Source: Symbiodinium natans (Eukaryota > Sar > Dinophyceae > Suessiales > Symbiodiniaceae). From it: 64,000 bases of DNA. Positions 49,968-60,400 of this stretch are shown piece after piece. The first letter of the stretch is position 1. Each line of letters opens with the position of its first letter. Made by a program: the position numbers and the translations under genes. The stretch covers positions 62,001 to 126,000 of the forward strand of contig CAJNDS010000275.1 in assembly GCA_905221605.1 (NCBI GenBank). The letters run 5' to 3'. Under the pieces are notes generated by a model, which ran no database searches, was not told the origin of the DNA, and saw only the letters and a program-made list of their open reading frames with translations.

Positions 49968-52585
49968 ATGGATGCAAATCTCCACAAGTCCTCAAATGGA
50001 GTCAAGCCGCGGGCATGGGATTGAGGGGTCACGTTGCAAAGCCTGTATTAAGCTTGAGCCCCGGACAACTGACAAGGCGGATGGTTGATTTTGGAAGGCG
50101 TGTGGAGGCCCCACTGTCTTCGAATGTTCAAAGCGCCACAGCAAAACTGAAGGGTGCAAATTGTTGAGAACAAAACATTAGATGCCGTTTCCTGGACGCG
50201 ACAGTGTACCACACGCGCCAAAAACACATGAATATACATGTTTCACAACATGAATCATGTTTGGGCTTGCTCCGTTTCCCTGAGTTAAACTCACACAGCC
50301 AGCACGCCACGATACATCCCACGTGGGCGTTGCTGCAAAAAAAAACTCCCCACGTCATTCGAAAATGCCAGCAGTAGCCGAAGGAGGACGGCGTGGTCCT
50401 CGGCAACATTTTAGCCCTTTGGCGCAGCTCCGCAAGCAAATGGATCCAATACATCCCATGAAAGTGCAACGAAAACGCAAAACACTTCCGGAAATAGGCA
50501 CTGTTCTTTTTGAACGCCACAAACCAACTAAGCAGCGGCAAACACTTCACACTTTTTGTCATGAGGATTCTAAAAGCATCTAAAAGCCATATTTCTTGGA
50601 TGTGCATTTGTCCAACTTGTGTCAACCAAAAGCAGGACATTTGTTGCGAAATATGCTAATGCTTTATGCTCCGTCTGAGAACTATCCGGCATATGTGCAT
50701 TCGTCAAGACTGATGTACTCAGGCACTCAATGACCCTCCTCTCCTTTGTTTATGCACGGCCAACGCCCCATCGTGGCGGAGATCCACCGCCATTGGTCAG
50801 ATGTCGCCAGGCACCGCCCAAGTATCCGCAAGAATAGCAAAGTAATGGGCGATGAGCAACATCACTCGAACCCAATGCCCAAGCATCGCATCTTTCACAA
50901 GCCGACTTGAAAAGGCCATTCGCCCCGGACGACAAGTTGGAAGGGTCAAGAAACAACTGTGTTTGGGCGGTTGTGCCTCATGCACGGCATTCATGATTGA
51001 AACACTCATGACATAGGATTTGTTCCACCCCCACCAGGAGCCCCACCCTATTACAGAAATGGCAACTTAACGATGTAGCCCGATTTGAAGTTTGACCCCT
51101 AACTCGATCCCTAATGAAGGTCCCACTGCGCCTGGAATCCTGGAATGTCCAACAGCGCAACAGAAGACGCGAACTCGAAGAGACGCCTCTCGCCGCAGCT
51201 AAACCCTCACACAAACCCTCTCGAAAGCATGGAGGGGGAGGGGGTTGGGTGCTTCGGCAGACATCGGGAAGGCGACGTTTGCCAAGGTGGTACAAGAACA
51301 GCAGTGCACAAGCATCAAGAATGCCATGACCTGGACAACGCTGTGTATACATAGTGCAGTTCTTCTACTTTGCGCAGGGCTCGTTGCAGCAGAAGGTTGG
51401 TTGTTGATGATCGCAGCACAGAGACATTGCTGGACAAAGCAGAGCTCATTATGTCAAAGCCGCTGCCTCCAGGATGACCTGAAGACTATTATTACCTTGG
51501 AGGCTGAGTACGCAGACGTCTTATGCGCCTGTGTGGAGCAAGAGTGAGCGTGTGAGAAGAGAGAAAGAAGACACAGAAGATGGAGCTCATGTCCTTTCAG
51601 CATCGTCAAAAACAAAGAAGCTCCAATACGCTATGAAGTTCAAGACAAAGAAGAAAACTACAACCTTGAGATCGTAAAGTGCATGATGCAGGATTTGAGG
51701 CATCAAGAAACTTTCGCCAACATGGACCTGAAGATTGAGGTGAAGAGATGGTATAAAGTATGAAGGTGCAAGAAAGTTCCTTCGAAGCATTGAGTCGAGC
51801 TGCGCCTCTGAGATCTCAGTCATGTTTCACAAGCAGAAGAAAGTCATTTTCGTGTTAATGATCGTGATGTGCACCCCAATTGGTTTGGTTATTTGGATCA
51901 ACATGTGTGCATCCAAAGCAAAAGAAAAGGTGAAGAGGAGAGCTTCGAGAAGAACCAGGTATCGAGAATTTCGTGCGTGTGGTGTTCAGAAGACGCTCTC
52001 ATGTTCATTGTTGCTGTATACAAACACAAGCAGCTGAAGCCATGAATGCCCAGAAATGCAAAATCTGGCCCCAGACAGCAACGAACACCCAGCCGACAAA
52101 CGATCTGGTCGGTGCAGTTCAGCAGTAAGCAGCTTAGCAGCAAGTAAGCGCAGCAGCTCAAACTGCAGCAGTAGCCAGTGAAGGCGAGATAAAAGCAACA
52201 TGCTACAAGTGGCTCCAAGAACAAGCAAAGCCCACGAAAGCAGCGAGTATGATCAACAACATGGGTCAGACGCATCGAGACTTTCGTGAACATCAAGAAG
52301 CACGAGAACAAGAACAAGCAGAGAGAAGGGGAAGTTGAGTTGCACAAGATGATCAAGACCCCCGACATGTTCAACCCAAGCAGTGTTAAAGAAGCACGAA
52401 GGTTGGAGTGAATCTCGACAAGATGAGAGAACATGGATTGGTGCTTTGGACCACGAGATGTAGAGAGATGCTCGTCACTCAAGCGGTTAGCAAGAAGCTC
52501 TACATTCTTATTTCGTGCACGAAAAAGGCCCGGCCCGGGGCTGGAACCAGGCTGCTGTTGGAAAATACCCAAGCCGGGAACATGC
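49968..52585. other. Flank upstream of gene B, no gene recognised
   Basis: There are no telomere-like arrays and no convincing exon. From about 51,540 the plus strand is purine-rich with scattered AAGAAG-type words, which creates long antisense ORFs that I do not accept as genes. Confidence 0.5.
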
Positions 52586-52599
52586 CGAAAATATTTTTC

Positions 52600-53460
52600 T
52601 ACTGTCAAAACCCCTCTGCCCCAACTGCAAAAATTGATAAAGCACTTTTCTTTTTCTCGAAGGCTTTGTTCTTTCAGGTTTTGGATGACAAGAAGCAACA
52701 CCAGCAGACGTTGCTGTTGCAAACTTCTGCCAGCATACCATAATACTGTTAAAGCCGCTCTGCCCCAACTGAAAACTTGAATACAGCATGTTGTTTGGGA
52801 TCCTTAAAGGTTTTTTCCTTCAGGTCTAGGACGACAAGAAGCAACACTAGCGGGTATTGCCTTTTCAACATTCAGCCAACATGCCGCAAAACTGGTTTTT
52901 CCCCAACTGCAAAAGATGATACAGCACGCTTTTTATCTCGAGGGCTTCGCTCTTTCAGGTTGAAGATGACAAACCGCAACACCAGCAGACACTTTCAAAA
53001 TTCAGCCAGCATACCACAATACTTTCAAAACCCTTTGCCCTTTCAGGTTAAGGATGAAAAGAAGCAACACCAACAGGAACTTCAAGTTAAAAACTGCCCA
53101 GCCTGGAGCTTCAACCAAAAAAACGCGGCTTAAGGCCCCAAAGTGCCCTTAAGCCAAAATCTGAAGCTGGGAGCCTTGAGCTCAAGACTGCCAGCTCTGC
53201 AGCTTTAAAGCTAAAGACTGTCCGACCCAGCTTTAAGCCAGAAACTGTCCAGCTAACCTTAAGAAGGTTTAAGGTTGGGGGTGGTTCAGATACAGGCCAG
53301 CACCTCTTACTACTCTTCAAAACTCAGCGAGCACACAACAAAACTGTCAAAGAACGCTCTACCCAGCTGCAAAATTGGATTTATAACGTGCTTTTTGATC
53401 CGAGGGCTCTGTTCCTTCAGGTTCAGCATGACAAAAAGCAACCCAACAGACGTTGCTATA
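52600..53460. repeat. Diverged tandem repeat, unit about 90-150 bp
   Basis: Copies share CCCCAACTGCAAAA, then CTCGAAGGCTTTGTTCTTTC, then CAGGTT..GGATGACAAGAA and GCAACACCAGCAG. The CAGGT word occurs at 52,675, 52,821, 52,956, 53,044 and 53,418. Confidence 0.75.
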
Positions 53461-53464
53461 ACAG

Positions 53465-54660
53465 GCCAGCAGACCAAAGAAGCTTAAGCCTCCAATTTAC
53501 AGTTTGTTGCAAAGAAGTCTGGAATTCTGCTTAAGATGTATCGCTCACCTGGTGAACCTAAACAGCTTAAGCCAAGTCATGCCGGCTGATTTTCCCACAG
53601 ACTTGCCACGAGCGCATTTGAAAACAGCACCTGCTGGCGCTTTGAGCTAAAAGCCTTATAGGGACAGTGTCAAAGAGTCGAAGAGTATGGTGAAGCTGTT
53701 TTCTCAACGAGCAAGTTGCCCTTTCCTCTGATTTAGACCCGCTTTGCACGTGTCAACCAATGGAAGCCTTCTTGCAAAAAGTTCCTGCCATTGCATACGT
53801 GCAATTAAATGGCGCTTAAAAGAAGAGGAAGTGCGGGATTTGCAGAAAGGCTCTGCTGTCCGTGACTGGAAACAAGACGGAGTTTCCCCTTTTTGGCATC
53901 TTCAAGCTGCGGCTGGAGGTGCTCCACCACCAGGTGCAGATCGAAGGGAGCTGAGACAAAGACTAATCTGGTTGCTGAAAAGAAGATGTGCTTAGACTTG
54001 GTGTTGGAAATGTGGTTTGACGCATCTTCGGCGCCTTCTCAAAGCCATAAACCAGCACGGATTGGCAACTCCGTGGGAAAGTTACGAACGTCTAAGATCT
54101 TACCTCTCTTGGTTGCACGCACGGTTCTCAGAGACTATCCAGACAGGCCAAGCTCCAGGCTGGCCATGCGCAAGAGGCACCAAAAATTTCAAGCTTCTTC
54201 AAGTTATAAGCATCTTCTATTGGATTAGGGAACTGCAACAAATTGAAGGGCGCCTTCTATCCACAGAAAACACCAATGAAGACCTGCAGCTTAACTGGCG
54301 GACCAAAGAAAGGACAAAGTCCAAGTTCTTGGACTTACTGCAGCATTGCAAAAACAAGTGTGTAGCTGCTTTGGCAAGCTTCCGTGCGCGTTGTGGTTTC
54401 ACGCCTCCAATTCAGTTTGAAATTGTGCTGCAGAAGCTGGGTCCATTTTTTGCGGCATCATTTTGGAAACTGCAAGACGGCCCATTTTTTGGCCAAATTT
54501 GAGCCTGTGGGCTTAAGCAACCGGATCTGCCAGAATTGCCTAGATTTTTCAACCCCAGATTTTAAGCCACAAGTGCATTCGCGCATGCTTGGACATGTTT
54601 TGGCGCTGTCTCCATATATAAGTAAGGGGGGACTTATGGTAACTTATTCCAAAAGCCACT
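53465..54660. other. Unassigned stretch with moderate plus-strand ORFs
   Basis: A plus-strand ORF of 161 codons at 54,017-54,502 and overlapping ones were seen. No motif is recognised and no second copy is present, so they are left unassigned. Confidence 0.4.
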
Positions 54661-54665
54661 AAAAT

Positions 54666-54746
54666 GTCACTACAGTCTCTTTTGTAGTAGACGTCACAAC
54701 AACGTCACTACAACGTCACTACAACGTCACTACAACGTCACTACAG
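54666..54746. repeat. 11-bp array of CAACGTCACTA
   Basis: Four to five tandem CAACGTCACTA units. Similar in reverse complement to the neighbouring GTGACCGCGTT array. Confidence 0.85.
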
Positions 54747-54763
54747 CCCCTTTTAGCAGCACC

Positions 54764-54984
54764 GCGTTGTGACCGCGTTGTGACCGCGTTGTGACCGCGT
54801 TGTGACCGCGTTGTGACTGCGTTGTGACCGCGTTGTGACCGCGTTGTGACCGCGCTGTGACCGCGCTGTGACCGCGTTGTGACCGCGTTGTGACCGCGTT
54901 GTGACCGCGTTGTGACCGCGTTGTGACCGCGTTGTGACCGCGTTGTGACCGCGTTGTGACCGCGTTGTGACCGCGTTGTGACCG
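54764..54984. repeat. 11-bp array of GTGACCGCGTT
   Basis: About 20 almost perfect 11-bp units, with two GCGCTGTGACC variants and one TGACTGC. It makes a spurious minus-strand Thr/Arg/Ser/Gln ORF. Confidence 0.92.
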
Positions 54985-55017
54985 CAAAGTGTTTGTCAAA
55001 ATGGAGCGAAAAGAATT

Positions 55018-55112
55018 CCGCTTGTTTCAATAATGAGTCAAATATGAGCCAACAATGACTCAATGAAGACTCATAATGACTCAATAATGTCACAATAATG
55101 ACTCAATAATGT
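55018..55112. repeat. Cluster of TGACTCA / TGAGTCA words
   Basis: About six TGASTCA words, several as AATGACTCAATAATG repeats, lie within 95 bp between the 11-bp arrays. Confidence 0.75.
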
Positions 55113-55421
55113 TGCAATCTTTGCTCGAAGCAGAAGTTGCAGCAGTAGCAGTAGCAGCAGCAGTAGAAGTAGGGGCAAACTTCGAAGAGACTCCAAAAAG
55201 ACTGCAGTCTTCACCGTAAAAGATTCCATAGAGACTGAGTCTTGTACCACTCTCTGCAGCGAAGTGCTGCTTCTGCATCACACAGCAGTTTGCAGCGCTT
55301 TACAACTCTTCTTCGCGACGCAGCTGTAACGGTCACTACGCGGTCACTACGCCCAAACTCTTCAAAGGCTCCGCGCCACGCCAGCCTAGCCGAGCAGGTA
55401 AAAGCCTCTCCCATAGAAAAC

Positions 55422-55662
55422 ATGGCAGAGGCTAGGGCAAATATCATCAAGCAGGTATACGAAAACCCGAGAACCGGCTTCGGCAATCAAGCAGAAACCC
55501 TCAAACAAGCTCGCTTGCAAGATCCACGCATTACGCAGGAAGATGTGAAGCGCTTCATGGACGGTTTGATCACTCGAGAGGACCGCCCCCAACGCGGCTA
55601 TAACAGCTACGTGCCTCCATAGCCGATGCACCAGCTGCAAATCGACCTAGCGGTCACTACAC
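55422..55662 (+). pseudogene. Broken integrase fragment (N-terminal linker plus first catalytic Asp region)
   Basis: The plus-strand frame from the Met at 55,422 (MAEARANIIKQVYENP) reads a GFG...L..A...DP.IT..DVK..M pattern followed by YNSYVPP, then an in-frame TAG at 55,621, then PMHQLQIDLA. This resembles the segment just before, and including, the first catalytic Asp of rve-type integrases in Polinton/Maverick-like and related elements. The domain ends at once in GGTCACTAC-type repeats, so the catalytic core is missing. Assignment is by motif memory only; the stop and truncation make it non-functional. Confidence 0.5.
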
Positions 55663-55704
55663 GGTCACTGCGCTACTACGTGGTCACTACGCCATACGGG
55701 TCAC

Positions 55705-56700
55705 TATTGAAAAGATTGGATCCATCGGGCGGATGAGTTTCACAGCGTAAACAGTTCTATCTTGTGAGTCCAACCCTATTCAAAATCTGTATTCTCAGAT
55801 TTTATGTTTCAGTTTGCTAGTTTTGGCGCGGCTAACTGCTGGTTAGCTTCAATGCCGTTGGGTGGCGAATCCTTCCTGTTTTGCTCCCGGCCGCTTGCCT
55901 CCGGCCGTAGCTGTCTGTGTGAGACACTGTCAAGGGCCATTGCGATGAGTGGTGTCAGACTGCAGCGTAAAGCAGTGCGCTCTTCATCGCTGATGCTGCA
56001 CCCGCTACTCTTTCAGCAGCGACTTCTACACCCTTGAAAGGCTCAAGACAACAAAGGATGCAGATTGCGCAAGCAGCCAGCTGGACAAGCAGACGAACCA
56101 GAACTGGTGTGGCTTCGAAATAGAGATCGTTCACTGTTTGCTGCCCGTTCGAAGCATGTCATTTGCAAACATGGCCACACCGACGATTTGCATCACGCAC
56201 GTCGCAAAGGTTGACGAGTGAAACCCAAAGCCTGCACAGCTGCAAGCATGGATTCTCCCATTTCATTCGCTAGCAAGAAAGACTCAAAGTTGAAGAATGG
56301 CAGGGCTGGACAACACTTGCGCAAAATTACTGTCACGCTTGAAGCGTTCCAGGTGAGTACTGGCTGAGCCAAGCAATGCAAGCGCTCTTCCCTCAGATTT
56401 CTTCAAATGGATTGATCGCGTCTGTGCACTTCAGCACGACTAAACGCGCCTCTTTGAAACTGCTTCTGACCAGCACTGGCATCTGTCGCTGGTCCTGTAC
56501 CCGTTGCATGCCCCGCTTGACTTGAAAACTTGAACGCCGTAGCCTGCTCAAGGAATGCGACGGTTGAACTGCTGTCTGCTAATAATGGAAGTCAAGCAAA
56601 GCTGCAGCGCAAAAACGTCAGGGAGTGCTGTTGCCACCTCAGCCGAGAAGCTCACACAACAAAGGACGGACGCAAGTTCGCAGCGCTCAAACTCCGGCGC
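55705..56700. other. Unassigned stretch before the retrotransposon LTR
   Basis: Only short ORFs without recognisable motifs were seen. Part of it may belong to the 3' LTR, whose left end is not fixed. Confidence 0.4.
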
Positions 56701-57155
56701 GGCTGAGGCGCACGCACGCAACTTATACATCGTCCGCTGGCGGCAACGAACCCGTAGCAATCTGCCCTGCGAGCGGGGCGACGGCAAAACCCTTAAGCTC
56801 AAAAGGCATCGAAGGGCTTGGCTTAGATGTGCCGCGATTTACTTCTGTTCTTTCGTCTTCCTTCACCCAGCCCCCATCCCGCAAAGTCAAGCTGAGACAC
56901 GGCACAGGAGGCCTAGAGGGAAGAGTTTGACGTCAAAAGCTCCCCTTCTGGCTGTATAATGCTGTATACGTCAATCTGTCAAAGATAGGGTCAATCTAAA
57001 GCTAACTGAAAAGCTGGGACACTCCGCACTTTTCCTGGGTTCGCTGCGGTGTGTGTCCTTGTTCGAGCCTGTCGTCGACAAAACGTTCCGAGGCTCTGGT
57101 GTGCATTCCACATGCACCTGGTGCACAGCTTCCTGTACTGCGTAGATGTTTAACA
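56700..57155 (-). mobile_element. Probable 3' LTR of the Copia-type element (left limit not determined)
   Basis: On the minus strand the sequence from 57,155 begins TGTTAAACATC, a usual Copia LTR start (TG), directly after a G-rich tract that fits a polypurine tract. The 5' LTR is outside the window, so the other end cannot be set by comparison; the left coordinate is a guess. A TATAA-like sequence is present near 56,725 on the minus strand. No CA end or target duplication could be identified. Confidence 0.35.
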
Positions 57156-57164
57156 CCCCGCCTT

Positions 57165-57418
57165 CGAAGCTGGTGAAAGTCGTTCCTAGACTAAGCTAGC
57201 TTCGACTGTCGTGGGCTAAGTTGATTACTCGGATCATTTTCCTTTAGTCAACAAAAGCGAAAACAAAGTTCCTGAAACTTGCCAGTAGAACGGATACTCC
57301 ATCCTTTGTTCTGGCTTCCTTCTCATCTTGAAACTCACTCCTCACTGCTCGACTGAGCGCTGCTGATCCTTCCTCTGCTTTTCCTTGCTTCTCTTCTCCT
57401 TCGCTTCTTTTCCTTCCT
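57165..57418 (-). other. Retrotransposon 3' untranslated region with purine-rich tracts
   Basis: Between the polyprotein stop and the proposed LTR the minus strand carries a long purine-rich run (about 57,358-57,420) and a final short G-rich tract, AAGGCGGGG, directly before the TGTTAAAC proposed as the LTR start. Such a polypurine tract primes plus-strand DNA synthesis in LTR elements. Its role here is inferred from position and composition. Confidence 0.5.
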
Positions 57419-60400
57419 TCATCCTTTCACTTGCTTCTCCTGTTCCTTGCAGATCCTTCCTCCATCTTCATCTTCGCTGTCCTTGATCCACAAGTTCTGG
57501 TTCACGTCGTAGTAGAGCCATGCCTTTGTGGCCTGCACCCATTTCCACTGGAAATCTGATCCTTCGTAAGGAAAGATCGCATACAGTTCCTGAGCTCCTT
57601 CACTTCCTCCAACTCTGAATTGGCTTCGATCCTGTGGGCCAATCGGCTTGTCCTTCTTCTTTCCTTCTCCTGTGCTTCCTTCACTGTCTGTGGCCTTCTT
57701 GAGCTCTTCCTGAAGCGAGATGATCTTCCTTTTGTCTGAGGCTTGCTGTTCCTTCATTCCTCTGACCAACTCACGAAGCTGGGCCATCTCAATCCTCAAA
57801 CTTTCATTTTCATCTTCTTTTCCTTCTCTTGTTGCTGCCTCTTGCTTCTTCCTCTCTGCTTCTGCTGCTGCTGCCTCTCGTCTCTTCCTTTCTGCTTCTG
57901 CCGCTGCTGCTGCCTCTCGTCTCTTCCTGTCCTTTTCCTCTGCTGCTGCTGCTGCCTGCCTTTTCTTCCTTTCCTCTTCTGCTGCGGCTTCCTGCTTCTT
58001 CCTCTCTTCTTCTGCTGCGGCTTCCTGCTTCTTTCTCTCCTCTGCTGCTGCTGCTTCCTGCTTCTTCCTTCCTTCTTCTGCTGCTGCTTCCTGCTTCTTC
58101 CTTTCCTCTTCTGCTGTGGCTTCCTGTCTTTTCCTTTCCTCTTCTGCTTCTTCCTTCTCCTTCCTGGCTTTCTCCTCGGCTTTCCTCTTCCTGATTCTTT
58201 CTCGCCTTTCGCGTTCCTTCTGCCACTTCTTCTCATCCTTCTCTACCTGCTTCTCTGCTTCCTGCGTGGCTCCTTCTTCCTGTGGTGTAACTCCTGCTGC
58301 TTCAGCGACTGCTGCGCTTGCCTGCTTGTCAGAGCTGCTGCTCGCTCCTGTGGCTGTGTTCTTGGTGCTTCCTTTTCCTGGTCCTTTTCCTTTTCCTTCC
58401 TTTCCTTTCTGGTACTTGTAGACGTAGTCGACGCCAACTTCGACCTTCTCGCCCGTGATCCTGTGCTGCTTGTACACCTTGCCATTCTCCACGTAGATCT
58501 TGTACTCGGTGTCGTCGTAGGGGTATGCAAAACCTTTTTCCTTTTCCTTCTCCTCTTCTTCTCTTTTCCTCAGCTCCTCATTCACTTTCCTGATCTTCTC
58601 TTTCCTCTCCTTTTCCTTCCTCTTTTCCTCCTGCGTTGATGTAGTAGACGCCGACGAAGATCTTGGTGTGATAGAACTCGATCCTTCTTCTTCTTCTTTA
58701 CTTCCTTCTTCTCCTCGACCATGTCCTGTTCTTCGTAGCTCTCTTTCCATCTCTGCTCCTCTTTCTTCTTCTTGAAGCTTCCACCAAATCATTCCTTTGA
58801 TCTCTTCTTCTTCCTTCTCGTACTCGGCGATCTTGGTCTCCAAAGCTTCTATCCTTTCCTTCAAGTGCCTGAGCAACTCCACATCTCGCAGGTGTTGGTC
58901 CTCAATCTGTTCCTTGAGGCTTGCCTGTTCGCGACGCTGTTCTCTGAGCAACACGTTCGTGGTTCCTTGGGCTTCTTTCAACTGGTTCAACTGAGAGGTG
59001 AGCTCTCTGAACCAACGTTCCTTCTCGGAGGCACTCGGTTCCATAGCTGCTACTTCCTTCTCTACAGCTACTGTCTCTTCCTTTTCAAGGTTCCTAAAAC
59101 AGAGGTCCTTCACTCGAGGCATCGAGCTGCAAATGTTTCCTACCCCAAGCTGTTCCTGCAATCCTAATGCACATGCACTCGTGTCACTGCACATGCCGAC
59201 ATGTTCCTGCACAGTTCCTACACATGTACTGCACGACTGCAAAAGACATGTTCCTGAAGCTACTTCAACCTTTGAGCAACCTTCCAAACTTCCTGAAAGC
59301 AAAGAGAACAACAAAGCTGCAAATGCGAAGTTTCCTTTGGACTTGATTCTCTTGACTGTGGCCTTAGCTTGTTCCTGCTGTCGATGTTCTTGAAGCTCTT
59401 CAATTCCTACTGGTTGGTTTTGTTCGTCCTTGAAGCCTAGCCAATGCATCAACAACTTAATGCGTTTTCCTGAAAGCGGCTTAGTTCCTATATCAGCAGT
59501 GTTATCCCTGGTACCTACCGGGTGGACACTAAGAATTCCTTGTTTGTGGAGGTCCTGGAGAAAGAGGGTCCTAATCTGCAAATGTTTCACTCTTCCTACT
59601 CCCTGCCTGGTAATGATACCACGAGCAGCGGAAGAATCTAGATGCAAATGCACTACGCACTTCCTACAGGTGAGGAATTCTATCGCTTCCTTGAGCAACA
59701 AAGAGTCACTAGCTGAACTAGCTGCGGCGTAATATTCTGCCTCTCCAGAAGACAGAGAAATACTCCTTTGGGTCCTAGAGAATGCATAGATCAGTTGAGA
59801 ATCCAGAAACACAGTTCCTGAACTTGTGCTGCGACGACTGTCTTTCTGTCCTGCCCAATCTGAATCGGAGTATACCTCCAACAAGTGATGTTCCTTGGGT
59901 TTGACTTGGGAAAAGTCATAGGTTCCGTTACGAATGCTCTCGTTGAGGTTTGACATTCCTCGCGGTGTTTTCCTATACGTGCAATGGTAACCATCTGTCT
60001 TTGTCATGTACTGCACAACATGAATCAACTGCTTCTTAGCTGCAAATGTTGGCAATGACATCTTGGACGCTAAACCTCTTACTGCGAACTGCAGATCCGG
60101 CCTGTCCTGACAAACATATAGGAGGATTCCTACACACTTCCTAAACGAAGCTGCTTGTTCCTGGTCAAGAGGGTTTGTGTTGTCTACTGCCTGGCTCTCC
60201 TGTGTGCACGGCGTCGGCTTTGATGCCTTTCCTGTCAACTTGAGTTCTTCACGAAGTTTTCCAAGATACTTTGGGTCACTGTGAATGTGAAGTTCATGAT
60301 TGTGATACGAGTACTTTCTTTTGAGAAATCTCACCGTCTGAAGCGACTCGCCAATAGCAAGTTCCTGCGCGGTAAGAAACGGTCCTTCAATCTTCAGCTC

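Noticed and set aside
51898-52722. 274-codon Leu/Cys/Ser-rich minus-strand ORF resembling a membrane protein
   Set aside because: It is antisense to purine-rich DNA, overlaps the tandem repeat at its start, and shows no conserved motif.
54719-55093. Minus-strand ORF with QRGHNAVTTRS repeats
   Set aside because: It translates the 11-bp GTGACCGCGTT array, whose length keeps the frame open.
57743-58639. 298-codon plus-strand ORF rich in Leu/Phe/Cys over the retrotransposon
   Set aside because: It is the antisense shadow of the Lys/Glu/Ala coiled-coil repeat of the Copia polyprotein.
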